From NCBI GenBank assembly GCA_016190665.1, contig JACPQD010000051.1:62001-126000 (forward strand): a stretch of DNA of 64,000 nucleotides. The letters run 5' to 3'. Positions 22,709 to 31,851 of the stretch are shown piece after piece. The position numbers were made by a program, and so were the translations under genes. The notes under the pieces were generated by a model. The model saw nothing but the letters and a program-made list of their open reading frames with translations. It searched no databases and was not told the origin of the DNA. The stretch comes from Chloroflexota bacterium (GTDB lineage: Bacteria > Chloroflexota > Dehalococcoidia > JACPQD01). Positions within the stretch are counted from its first letter, which is position 1; every line of letters starts with the position of its first letter.

Positions 22709-24371
22709 TGACGAGACCCAACCGCGCTGCTTCTTCCTCCACGATCGAGTCGTCCAGCTTAGTGAAGAGCGGCTCCGGCGGCATCAGCTTGCGGCCCGCG
22801 GGCGGTATGTCGAAGCACCACCCGGCCGCCTCGACATCGCCTTCGAACCCCAGGGCGCGGTGCAGCTTCTGCGAGCTGAAGGGCAGGAAGGGATAGAGGG
22901 CCGTTTTCAAGCCGCAGATGACGCCCAGGGCGACCGCCAGGGCGGCGCCGCTGGCCGCCTCGTCCGTCTTGATCGTCTTCCAGGGCGCTTTGTCGTCCAG
23001 ATAGCGATTGGCCTCCTGGGCCAGGCCCATAGCGGCGCGGACAGCTTCCCGAAAATGGCACTGATAGAGCAAGCCATCGATGCTCTCCAGGGTCAAGCGC
23101 GCCCTATCCAGAAGCTCGCCGCTGGCAACATCGAGTTCCCCGTGGGGGGGGACCGCCCCGCCGAAGCTGCGGTAGGTGAAAGTAAGGACGCGGTGCACCA
23201 GGTTGCCATAAGTCGCTACCAGCTCGTCGTTGTTGCGGCGCAAGAACTCTCGCCAGGAGAAGTCGGTATCCCCGGTGTCCGGCATGTTGGCCGAGAGCAG
23301 ATAGCGCAAGGGATCCGGGTCATAGCGCTCGAGATAGTCGGGCACCCACACCGCCCAGTTGCGGCTGGTGGATAGCTGGCGGCCCTCCAGGTTCAGGAAC
23401 TCGTTGGCGGGAACATCGTACGGCAGGTTCAAATCGCCTAAGCCCATTAACATCGCGGGCCAGACGATGGTGTGAAAGGGTATGTTGTCCTTCCCGATGA
23501 AATAGTAGGACTTGCAATCGCCCTGCCAGAAGTCGCGCCACTTCTCCGGCTCTCCCTTTGCCTTGGCCCACTCCCTGCTCGCCGAAAGGTAGCCGATAAC
23601 AGCGTCGAACCAGACATAGATACGCTTTGTCTCATAACCGGGTACGGGGACGGGGATTCCCCAATCGATGTCCCGGGTGATGGCGCGGTCCTTTAGACCG
23701 TCGGCGATAAAGCGCAGCGTGAAATTCAAAACGTTGGGCTTCCAATAAGTATGTTCCCTCACCCACTCCGTCAGCCGGTCAGCGAAAGCGGTCAGGCGGA
23801 GAAAGAGGTGCTTCGACTCCCTGAACTCCGGCGTGTCACCGCTAATCCGGCAGCGCGGAACGATCAGGTCGGCAGGGTTGAGGGGCTTGCCGCAGTTATC
23901 GCACTGGTCGCCGCGAGCGCTGGCGAAGCCGCAGAAGGGGCACGTCCCCTCCACGTAGCGGTCGGGAAGGAATCTCAAGCAAGTGCTGCAATAGGGGAGA
24001 AGCATAACATCTTCAGAGATGTAACCCTTGTTGTAGAGGGTTAAGAAAATGTCCTGGGTCACCCTGGTATGGTTCGAGGTGTTCGTGTGGGTGAAGAGGT
24101 CGAAGCCGATGCCCAGCTTCTCCCAGGATTCGAGGAACTGAGCGTGGTACCTCTCAACCACTTCCAGCGGCGTGATGCCTTCCTGCTCGGCGCGAAGGGT
24201 GATGGGGGTGCCGTGGGTGTCGCTGCCGGACACCATGAGCACCTCATTGCCCTTGAGGCGGTGGTAGCGGGCGAAGATATCGGCGGGCAGGTAAGCCCCG
24301 GCGATGTGCCCCAGATGCAGCGGACCGTTGGCGTAGGGCCAGGCCACCCCGATGAAGATCCTCTCTCCCAA
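22698..24371 (-). CDS. metG: Methionyl-tRNA synthetase
   Basis: 557 aa class Ia synthetase. HIGH-equivalent YANGPLHLGHIAGAYLPADI and a four-cysteine zinc region (CSTCLRFLPD...GTCPFCGFASARGDQCDNCGKPL) are present, with FDAVIGYLSAS and a helical anticodon domain. The KMSKS loop reads GRQLSTSRNWAVW, the STS variant known from the long-zinc-domain MetRS subgroup. There is no C-terminal EMAP-like tRNA-binding domain. It leads the metG-tatD-polyprenyl synthase set. Confidence 0.96.
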   Translation of the reverse strand: MGERIFIGVAWPYANGPLHLGHIAGAYLPADIFARYHRLKGNEVLMVSGSDTHGTPITLRAEQEGITPLEVVERYHAQFLESWEKLGIGFDLFTHTNTSNHTRVTQDIFLTLYNKGYISEDVMLLPYCSTCLRFLPDRYVEGTCPFCGFASARGDQCDNCGKPLNPADLIVPRCRISGDTPEFRESKHLFLRLTAFADRLTEWVREHTYWKPNVLNFTLRFIADGLKDRAITRDIDWGIPVPVPGYETKRIYVWFDAVIGYLSASREWAKAKGEPEKWRDFWQGDCKSYYFIGKDNIPFHTIVWPAMLMGLGDLNLPYDVPANEFLNLEGRQLSTSRNWAVWVPDYLERYDPDPLRYLLSANMPDTGDTDFSWREFLRRNNDELVATYGNLVHRVLTFTYRSFGGAVPPHGELDVASGELLDRARLTLESIDGLLYQCHFREAVRAAMGLAQEANRYLDDKAPWKTIKTDEAASGAALAVALGVICGLKTALYPFLPFSSQKLHRALGFEGDVEAAGWCFDIPPAGRKLMPPEPLFTKLDDSIVEEEAARLGLVNAG

Positions 24372-24452
24372 GAAGCCCTCCTCGAACTACGGTGTATTCT
24401 ATCATACCGCCAGGCGAAAAGACAAAGCCGATGGCCACCGGCATCATATGCC

Positions 24453-24481
24453 TTGACAGCAAGATGCAAAAGGACTAGACT
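24453..24481 (+). promoter_or_regulatory. Candidate promoter at the start of the catabolic island
   Basis: TTGACA (24453-24458) and TAGACT (24476-24481) are separated by 17 nt, about 125 nt upstream of the first substrate-binding protein. The 24372-24612 gap otherwise holds nothing I recognise. Confidence 0.5.
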
Positions 24482-24612
24482 CTACGCGACTGGATGACTG
24501 TCGAAAATAGATGCGCGGATCATACAAGGCAAAACAGTCCGCGACGAGTGGGGACGAGTAGTTATCTTATTGAGGAGGCGGCCCCGATGCGCGAACAAGA
24601 GGAGCGCCCACA

Positions 24613-26295
24613 ATGAGCGAGAAGTCGATTGTGCGCCCCTTGGCAGTCCTGGGATTGCTGCTGCTAAGCTGCGCGCCGGCGGCAGGGCCGACCCCGCCGA
24701 CGATACCGGCGCAGGCTAAAGTGCCCACCGTTCGGGCCAAGACAGTGGCGGAAACGCCGGTCTCGAAGCCTGCCCCGCCTTCCCCCAGTCCCAAAGCAGC
24801 CCCGATGGAATCGGGGCGCTACGGCGGCGTCCTGTCGCTGCCGGCGGCAGGCGACCCGCCAAACCTTGACATTCATCGGAACAACGGTGTGGCGCTCTTT
24901 GCACTGGTAGGGCCGGTCTACAATGGCCTGGTCCAGTATGACCAGAGCAATAACCTGGTGCCCGATCTGGCCGAGCGGTGGGAGGTGAGCTCTGATGGCC
25001 GGGTCTACACCTTCTTCTTGCGCCAGGGGGTCAAGTGGCATGATGGCAAGCCCTTCTCCTCTGCTGATGCCAGCTACAACCTGGAAAGGCTTCGGCAATA
25101 CTCCGGACTGGCCGAATTCATCGGCCCCATGGAGAATATGGAGACGCCCGACGACAGGACATTGAAAGTAACGTTGCGCTTCCGCCAGTCGGGGTACCTG
25201 CCCGTCCTGGGCCACGGCCGGGTCCTCATGGCGCCGATGCACGTCATCGAGGCTGAGAAGGACCTGAGGCGGGTTGCCATTGGCAGCGGCCCTTTCAGGC
25301 TCCAGGAGTACGCAGTGGGCACCAGCTTCAAACTGCAGAAGAACAAAGAGTATTTCCTGAAACAGCGCCCCTATCTCGACGGGATCAATTTCTATATCAT
25401 AAGGGACGTATCGACGAGATTCGCTGGCTTCAGGACAGGGCGGCTTCAGATATATGGCCATCCCCCCACCAATGGAGAACTGATGACCCGGCATAAGGAT
25501 ATTCTCGGGCGCGAGAGTCCGCAAACGGTGGTGAGGCTCTACGAGCCAATGCAAGCCTACGGCCCGATGCCGAACTGGACCCGAGCGCCCTGGAGTGATG
25601 TCCGGGTAAGGCGGGCCGCTTTCCTGGTTGTCGACCGGGAAAAGGGAATCGAGGTAGTGTCAGAAGGTCTCGGAAGTCTGGGGATAAGCGCTTTTTACGG
25701 CGAATGGGGCCTACCGAAAGAAGAGCTGATGAAACTGCCGGGCTTCAGGAAGCCCAAGGACGAAGACATTGCTGAGGCCAGGCGCCTGCTGGCGGAGGCC
25801 GGCTATCCGCAAGGCTTCAAGTCTACTGTCGTGGGCCGAGCGGACGTGCCGCTGCATGAGAAGGCCTCAACGTTTATGCGGGACCAGCTATCCGGCATCG
25901 GCATCGACCTGACCATACGAATCATTGACTATGGACTCTGGACCCAGGCAAGGGCCAGGCAAGACTACGATCTCTTGATGCTCAACACCTACGCCGACCC
26001 GGTCCATCCCGACGGGATAGGTCGTGTCGTCTCCCGCAAGCTGGGTGGGACCTGGGCCAGCGGCGACGACGATGAGATACTTGAGCTATTTGCCAAACAA
26101 GGTCGGGCATCGTCCGTCGAGGAGCAGAAGAAGGCGGTCTTTGACTTGCAGCGCAGGGTCGCCGAGGTAGTCCCGCACATCATGATTGCGTGGCAAGACG
26201 CGTACATTGCCTTCTCGCCTCAAGTCAAGAACTACACCGCGGTGAGAGGGATGTTTGCCCATACCAAGCTGGAAGACATCTGGCTCGCCAACTAG
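24613..26295 (+). CDS. SBP_bac_5 (DppA/OppA-type) lipoprotein 1
   Basis: 560 aa. The signal peptide ends in LLLLSC (Cys20), followed by a Pro/Thr/Lys linker. The mature fold shows GGVLSLPAAGDPPNLDIH, LVPDLAERWEVSSDGRVYTFFLRQGVKWHDGKPFSSAD and, near the end, a long C-lobe. It would capture a peptide-like or other small ligand outside the cell for an ABC importer. No permease is adjacent; the nearest are at 50642. It heads the island, followed after a 206-nt gap by the first UGSC gene. GAGGAG lies 9 nt before ATG. Confidence 0.9.
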   Translation: MSEKSIVRPLAVLGLLLLSCAPAAGPTPPTIPAQAKVPTVRAKTVAETPVSKPAPPSPSPKAAPMESGRYGGVLSLPAAGDPPNLDIHRNNGVALFALVGPVYNGLVQYDQSNNLVPDLAERWEVSSDGRVYTFFLRQGVKWHDGKPFSSADASYNLERLRQYSGLAEFIGPMENMETPDDRTLKVTLRFRQSGYLPVLGHGRVLMAPMHVIEAEKDLRRVAIGSGPFRLQEYAVGTSFKLQKNKEYFLKQRPYLDGINFYIIRDVSTRFAGFRTGRLQIYGHPPTNGELMTRHKDILGRESPQTVVRLYEPMQAYGPMPNWTRAPWSDVRVRRAAFLVVDREKGIEVVSEGLGSLGISAFYGEWGLPKEELMKLPGFRKPKDEDIAEARRLLAEAGYPQGFKSTVVGRADVPLHEKASTFMRDQLSGIGIDLTIRIIDYGLWTQARARQDYDLLMLNTYADPVHPDGIGRVVSRKLGGTWASGDDDEILELFAKQGRASSVEEQKKAVFDLQRRVAEVVPHIMIAWQDAYIAFSPQVKNYTAVRGMFAHTKLEDIWLAN

Positions 26296-26341
26296 TGGCG
26301 TGTAACACTAATAAGTTCGGACAAGGGTATTTCAGCCGTAA

Positions 26342-26428
26342 GGTGGGTGGAGCCCTGACGAAATCGCGGGACAACCCACTATCACGCGCCGCGTTCTTCC
26401 TGATGGGTCACGCTTGGCTCCACCCACC
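26342..26428. repeat. 87-nt inverted-repeat element between SBP 1 and UGSC 1
   Basis: Perfect 13-bp arms (GGTGGGTGGAGCC at 26342-26354 and its complement at 26416-26428) enclose about 61 nt. There is no coding potential and no T-run. It resembles the GGTGGGT/ACCCACC palindrome at 9677-9715, so both may belong to one family of small hairpin elements. Confidence 0.65.
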
Positions 26429-26501
26429 GTAGGCATAAATCGATGTTACGTTGTACTAGCAGTGTTCTCAGAGCAATCTCATTGAGCCAAGGAAGGTATG
26501 A

Positions 26502-28220
26502 ATGGGAGAGCGGTTCGAAGTAGTCTGGCCGCTGGGCAAGTCAGTCTACGAAACAATCCCTCTCGCCCCTCCTGCTTCTGACTTGAGGGGCAAGACCATC
26601 TGCGAGCTGTGGGACTGGCGTTTCAGGGGCGACGAGATCTTCCTCCACCTCAGGGAACTGCTGTCGAAACAGTATGCACGTATCAAGTTCGTCGATTACA
26701 GCGCCTTTGGCAACACGCACGACACCAGGGAAAAAGAGCTAATCAGAGCTCTGCCTCACCTGCTGTGGCAGAATGGGTGCGATGCCGTCATCTCCGCCAT
26801 AGGCGCGTGAGGGAGTTGCACGCCGGCAGTTGTGCGGGCAAGCGCGGCGGCCGAAAAAGCCGGAGTGCGCAGCGTGTCTATTGTCGCTTCCGGATTCGTC
26901 GGACAAGCGCGGGCGATCGCTAAGGCCCTGGGAGCGGAGAACCTGGCAATCGCCGAATACCCCGGCGTCCCCATGACGGACAGCAAGGAGCATCTCGCAG
27001 GCAAAGTCGAAGCCGCTCTCCTGCCCGGCGTTATTGTGGGACTTGCGGGACCGGCCAAGGCTGCGGCCAAGCCCGTCGAGCCAGGTCCGAGAGACATCGT
27101 ATTCAAAGGAACGTTGAAGGAGGTCGAAGAGTTCTTCCACCGGAACCGGTGGAGTGACGGTCTGCCGATAATACCTCCCACCGTGGAAGAGGTGGAGGAT
27201 TTCCTGAGATTTACCGACCGGTCACCCAGTGAGGTGATCGGAGTGCTCTTGCCTGAGAACCGCGAGGCGACGGTCTGGAACGTCGCCGTAAACGGGGTGA
27301 TGGCGGGCTGTCGCCCGGAGTACATGCCGGTGCTGCTGGCCGTTGTCGAGGCAATCGCGGAGCCTGGTTTCCGCATCGAAGATGCGGGCAGCACGCCCGG
27401 ATGGGAGCCTCTGATTATCTTGAACGGGCCCATTATCAAGGACCTAGACTTCAACTGTGGCGCCTCGGTGATGAGGGTGGGCAGGCAGGCAAACACCAGC
27501 GTTGGCCGCTTCTTGAGGCTGTACATGCGGAATGTGGCCGGACTGCGAATAGCGCCGGTGGGGACTGACAAAGGCAGCATTGCCTACACTTTCAATGTGG
27601 TCCTGGCGGAAAACGAGGATGCCGTGGGCGAGCTCGGCTGGCAGCCCTTCAGCGTCGACCGTGGATTTGGAGCTGGTGAGAATTTGGCCACCGTTCAGAG
27701 TGTGATAAGCATAAGCCCGCCGGTCTACAGCGGCGGGGATGGGCCGCTTGAACACATGGAGACAATCACCGAATTCATCGGCCGGCGGTCAATGGCCTAC
27801 AAGACAGCCGGGGCGGCGCAGGAGGGCCAGTTTCATCCGCTCTTCGTTATCAGCCCCAGTGTCGCGCGAGTGATAGCCAGAGGTGGATGGACGAAGGACG
27901 ATATGAGGCAGTATCTCTATGCCAACGCCAAGGCGCCCGCCGGGTTGCTGGAGAAGTTCGCCTGGCAGACCGGACTCACCAGTTTCAGCTTCTGCAAAGC
28001 CGTCGAAGCGGGCAGAATCTCAAAAGACTTTTGCCAGTCCACGGACCCTGATAGGCTGGTACCGGTATTCCTGAGGCCAGAAACAATAGGCATCGTGGTG
28101 AGCGGCGATCCCGATAGGAACCAGAGCAAAGGATACGTGCAGAACCACATCCAGGGCCCCCCGACGAGCAGGAAGGTAAGGCTGCCATCTAACTGGAATG
28201 GAGTGCCGAAGAAGGTCTAG
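26502..28220 (+). CDS. UGSC-type selenoprotein fused to a DGLP-PPT domain (in-frame UGA = Sec103)
   Basis: 572 aa if TGA 26808-26810 is read as selenocysteine. Residues 1-175 form the UGSC domain: LRGKTICELWDW, a helix, WQNGCDAVISAIGA, then U-GSCTPAVVRASAAAEKAG and VRSVSIVASGF. The U-G-S-C redox motif is exactly where the family places Sec. After a linker (about 176-200), residues about 200-572 form a second domain with RWSDGLPIIPPT, NGVMAGCRPEYMPVLLAVVEAI, PLIILNGPI and FSVDRGFG, whose function I do not know. The frame is continuous across TGA for 470 codons, and neighbouring genes use TGA as a stop. GGAAGG precedes the ATG. The redox substrate is unknown. Confidence 0.85.
26816..26841 (+). 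promoter_or_regulatory. SECIS-like hairpin 1, after UGA 26808
   Basis: TTGC (26816-26819) pairs with GCAA (26838-26841) and CCG (26823-26825) with CGG (26835-26837), leaving a 9-nt loop GCAGTTGTG that begins with G, 15 nt after the UGA. This fits the general bacterial SECIS form (stem just 3' of UGA, G at the start of the loop), but the sequence is GC-rich and folds easily. Confidence 0.45.
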
Positions 28221-28282
28221 GAATAGCTCTCGTTTTGGCGGGCGGCTCGTAGTATTCCGCCGCAAACGGAAGGAGATCCACA

Positions 28283-29974
28283 GTGCGTGCCCGAAAGTTG
28301 TTTGGATTTGAAAGCTGCGCGGCAATCCTGGCAATGCTTCTGGCAAGCTGTGCGCCGGCGTCAGGTCCGGCGCCTGCCGCCAAGACTGTGGCGCCGACAG
28401 CCGTCACGACGACTACCACCGCACCGACATCAGGAGCCGCAGGCCCCGGCGCGACCCCGAAGCCATCCGCAGAACAGCCTCGCTATGGCGGCACGCTGAC
28501 AGTGTCGACATTCTTTGAGCCACCCCATCTCGACCTCCACCAGGGCCAACTAATGGCGACCCGCGTGGCCGCTATCCCAGCTTATGACACCTTGCTGCAG
28601 TACAATCCTCTGAAGCAGGACGAGATCATACCTGATCTTGCCGAGAGGTACGAAATGAGCAGGGACGGGCTGTCCTATACCTTCTACCTCAACAAGGGTG
28701 TGAAATTTCATGACGGCGCTTCCCTCACGGCGGAGGACGTGAAGTACAACCTGGACAGGTTACGGGCCCCCCCTCGAGGCGTGCTGAGTCCCAGGGCGGC
28801 GCTGCTGGCTTCCATCGACAGGATAGAGACACCTGACGCCGGCACGGTAAGAATAATAACCAAGTACCCCGACGCCAGCTTGCTCGGCGGCCTCGCCCTC
28901 AGCCACCACGTCATCTACCCGAAGAAGGTGGTTGAGGAGAAGGGCGATATGAAGAAGACCGTCGTGGGTACCGGACCTTTCAAGTTCGTCAGATACGAGA
29001 CTGGGGTCGTCGTCGAGCATACCAAGAACAAGGAGTATTTTCGCAAAGAGCGGCCTTTCCTCGACGGACTCGTGTTCTATATCATGACGGATTCTGCCAC
29101 ACGTTTCGCCGCCTTCCGCACAGGCAGGGTACTGATGACGGCCCAAGGCTCTGGCGGATTGAGTCCCATACAGGCGGAGCTAACGGAGAAAGAGTTGAAA
29201 GGCAAGGCTCGCCCGTTGCGCTATGTCAGCATGAGCAACACTTTCGCCTTGATCAACGTGTCGCGCAAACCCCTGGACGATGTCAGGGTGCGCCGGGCGC
29301 TGAATCTCCTGACCGATCGGCCTTCCATCATCAAAGTGGCCTGGGCCGGGGAAGGCATGCTGTCAGTCTTCTTCCTTCCCGAACCCTACGGCAAATGGGA
29401 GTTCCCTAATGCCGAGATTCTTAAACTTCCCGGGTACCGGCCGGACAAGGCGGCGGATATTGACGAGGCGAAAAAGCTACTGGCCGAGGCTGGCTACGGA
29501 GGTGGACTTTCGCTCACCTTGGCCGTGCGCACAATCCCTCAGCATGTGCGCACCGGCGAAATGCTCCGCGAGCAGTACAAGGCTGCCGCTATTGACCTGA
29601 AGCTGGAAACTCTGGAAACTGCCGTCTGGTCAGAGCGAAAATTGAAGGAAAATTACGAGCTTTTGTTGGACGTGTGGAGCGTAGATGCCGACGACCCGAC
29701 GGCCTGGCTGGGGAACATCCTCACTCCGGGCATAAGCTTCAAAGACGACCAACTCGACGAGTGGACGAAAGAGCAGGCGAGAATCCTGGATTTCCAAGCG
29801 CGCAAGGGACTCGTTCGCACGATTCACTTGCGCTTGTTCGAGTTGTTGCCCGTTGTCCCCAGCCTGAAGGGGGCGACTTACGCAATGGGCGTTTGGGACC
29901 GCGTCAAGAACTACCCGGAGCCCATCGGTACGTGGAACTCGCACAAGTACACCGAGGTCTGGCTGGCAAACTGA
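28283..29974 (+). CDS. SBP_bac_5 lipoprotein 2
   Basis: 563 aa from GTG 28283, with AAGGAGATCCACA ahead of it. Lipobox LLASC (Cys23) with an Ala/Thr-rich linker. Family segments are PRYGGTLTVSTFFEPPHLDLHQ, IIPDLAERYEMSRDGLSYTFYLNKGVKFHDGASLTAEDVKYNLDRL and PFLDGLVFYIMTDSATRFAAFRTGRV. It is closely similar along its whole length to SBP 3 (33286), pointing to duplication within the island. It stands between two UGSC fusion genes, 62 nt after the first, and ends in TGA, which shows that TGA is a normal stop here. Confidence 0.9.
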   Translation: MRARKLFGFESCAAILAMLLASCAPASGPAPAAKTVAPTAVTTTTTAPTSGAAGPGATPKPSAEQPRYGGTLTVSTFFEPPHLDLHQGQLMATRVAAIPAYDTLLQYNPLKQDEIIPDLAERYEMSRDGLSYTFYLNKGVKFHDGASLTAEDVKYNLDRLRAPPRGVLSPRAALLASIDRIETPDAGTVRIITKYPDASLLGGLALSHHVIYPKKVVEEKGDMKKTVVGTGPFKFVRYETGVVVEHTKNKEYFRKERPFLDGLVFYIMTDSATRFAAFRTGRVLMTAQGSGGLSPIQAELTEKELKGKARPLRYVSMSNTFALINVSRKPLDDVRVRRALNLLTDRPSIIKVAWAGEGMLSVFFLPEPYGKWEFPNAEILKLPGYRPDKAADIDEAKKLLAEAGYGGGLSLTLAVRTIPQHVRTGEMLREQYKAAAIDLKLETLETAVWSERKLKENYELLLDVWSVDADDPTAWLGNILTPGISFKDDQLDEWTKEQARILDFQARKGLVRTIHLRLFELLPVVPSLKGATYAMGVWDRVKNYPEPIGTWNSHKYTEVWLAN

Positions 29975-30016
29975 GAACCCCCTAAGAGATATCTCATTCT
30001 GGGAGGAACACAACTG

Positions 30017-31747
30017 ATGGAACTAGAGGTCTACAATCCGGCGGGCGCCGTGAGGGCGTCTCAGACTCACGCCCCTCGGCTCGACACGCTGAGCGGCAGG
30101 ACAATTTGCGAAGTGTCCAACGCCATGTGGGAGACGCACCGAACCTTTCCGTTGATTCGGGAACTCTTGCAGGCGCGGTTCCCTGATGCGACGGTCGTTC
30201 CCTATACCGAGTTCCCTTCTGGAAGCCACTTTATCGATGTGGAGGGGATCGGAGAGGCGTTGCAGAAGAAAGGCTGCCAGGCGGTGATCGGCGGCAACTC
30301 GGCCTGAGGCGGCTGCTCCACGGCCGTGGGCCGGGCCCTCGCCAGAGCTGAGAAACTGGGGATACCCAGTTTCAGCGTTACGCGGCAGGGTTTTCATGGG
30401 GTTGTAGCCAACGCCTTCGCTGCTTTGGGCTTCTCACGGGAGGCCTCTCAGTTTGTATTTCCCCACAGCATGTTCTTGCCCGCCAGCGACCTGGCCCCGA
30501 TTCAGCACAACATAGACCAGATCGTTAAGGGATTGACCGAATGGAACCCCGAGCTGGAAACTAGAGGGGCCCACGCTTCCGCGGCCAAAGTGAAGGTCCA
30601 GGGTAGAGACTATCAGGAAACTATCGTCAATCTGAACAACTTGTTCCTGAGAAATCTCTGGAGCGACGGGTTGCCCTTCCAGGCGCCAACTGAGGAGCGA
30701 GTTGCCTGGCTCCTCACTGGCGCAGATCTCCCTCGCGAAACGGTGGTCGGCGCCGGAATCGTCCTGCCCCGTGGGGGAATGGCGACCATAGAAAGTCTGG
30801 CCATTGCACTTGGTATGGCTGGAGGCCGGCCGGAGTACATGCCCGTACTGATAGCGGCGGTCGAGGCTATCATTGATCCCGGATTCAAACAGCAGATAAT
30901 GAACGCCACTACCTGCTCTGTTTATCCGGCTGCGGTTGTAAACGGACCGGTGGCAAAGCAAGTTCGCATCAACTCGGGGTACGGCGCTCTGGGTCCGGAC
31001 CCGAGGCATCCTGCTGGCGCCTGTATCGGGCGCGCCATCAGGCTACTTCTAATGAACGTGGGCGGAAGCCTTCCGGGATCAGGGACTATGGCAATATTCG
31101 GCGGCCCCGGCCGGTATGCCAGCGCCGTCTTTGCTGAGGATGAAGATGGCCTCCCTTCCGACTGGGAACCCCTCAGCGTGGAACGCGGCTTCCCTCGGAA
31201 CAGCAACACGGTGACCGTCTTTAACTGTGCGGGCGCCAGCAACATCAATATCATTGCCAAGGCCCAGCCTCCGATGGAGCAATCAATGACAAATATCCTT
31301 GATGGCTATGCCGGCTATATGAGCATTCCCAGCATCAACTCGTTAGAGGGCGCCTACACGCCGGGCCAGGATGCAGGGCTCCTCCTCATCCCACGCTGTG
31401 TTGCCTACGATCTTTCCCGGGCGGGATGGCCCAAGACCAGAGTGAAGGCCCATCTCTTTGAGAAAGCGAGGATTCCTGACTCTCCGGCTCTAAGATGGGA
31501 TCTGGAGTGGCGTGTGGCCAAGGGCGTAATGCCCCCGGAGGCGGTGCGGTACCCCTATCCGCTGGCGATGACCTCCGAGGACATCAGGATTGTGGTGGCC
31601 GGAGGCGAGCAGTCCGGCCATAGCTACTGGATGCAGCACGGCAGTAGCAGCGCTGTCCCGCAAACCAGGGAGGTGAAGCTGCCGGCGAACTGGGAAGAGC
31701 TGCTGAAGAAAGCCGATGAGGACTTGGGGCCGAATCCCGACCTGTAG
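30017..31747 (+). CDS. UGSC-type selenoprotein fused to a DGLP-PPT domain, second copy (UGA = Sec97)
   Basis: 576 aa with TGA 30305-30307 read as Sec. The UGSC domain shows LSGRTICEVSNAMW, ALQKKGCQAVIGGNSA, then U-GGCSTAVGRALARAEKLG and IPSFSVTRQGF; the motif is U-G-G-C, not U-G-S-C. The second domain (about 200-576) has LWSDGLPFQAPT, GMAGGRPEYMPVLIAAVEAI (Gly where copy 1 has Cys), VVNGPV and LSVERGFPRNSNTVTVF. It is diverged from copy 1, so not a recent duplicate. GGAGG lies 10 nt before ATG, 43 nt after SBP 2, and a TTG-started MmgE/PrpD gene follows. Redox role inferred from motif only. Confidence 0.83.
30311..30332 (+). promoter_or_regulatory. SECIS-like hairpin 2, after UGA 30305
   Basis: CCAC (30318-30321) pairs with GTGG (30326-30329) around loop GGCC, with GGC (30311-30313) and GCC (30330-30332) extending the stem past a TGCT bulge. 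The loop starts with G, 14 nt after the UGA. Confidence 0.45.
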
Positions 31748-31758
31748 ACGGCAAGCAA

Positions 31759-31805
31759 AGCGGCGAATAGCCCCCCCGGTCATCGGCCGGGGAGAACCCC
31801 CGTCA
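31759..31805. repeat. Short copy of integrase-like sequence shared with 54759-54806
   Basis: AGCGGCGAATAGCCCCCC followed by a G-rich centre and GAACCCCCGTC occurs here and in the decayed recombinase near tRNA-Ile. On the minus strand this copy would read RGF...GGYSPL, like the recombinase N-terminus. It also forms a CCCCGG/CCGGGG hairpin after the second UGSC gene. Confidence 0.5.
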
Positions 31806-31851
31806 GAATGCAGATAACTGGAGTTCCAGGACCCCACCTGAGGAGAAGAAC

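Noticed and set aside
26502-31747. UGA as a split gene with internal restart, or a genome-wide recoded UGA
   Set aside because: Both halves belong to one domain, the motif residues straddle the UGA in three genes, and TGA ends other genes in the same island.
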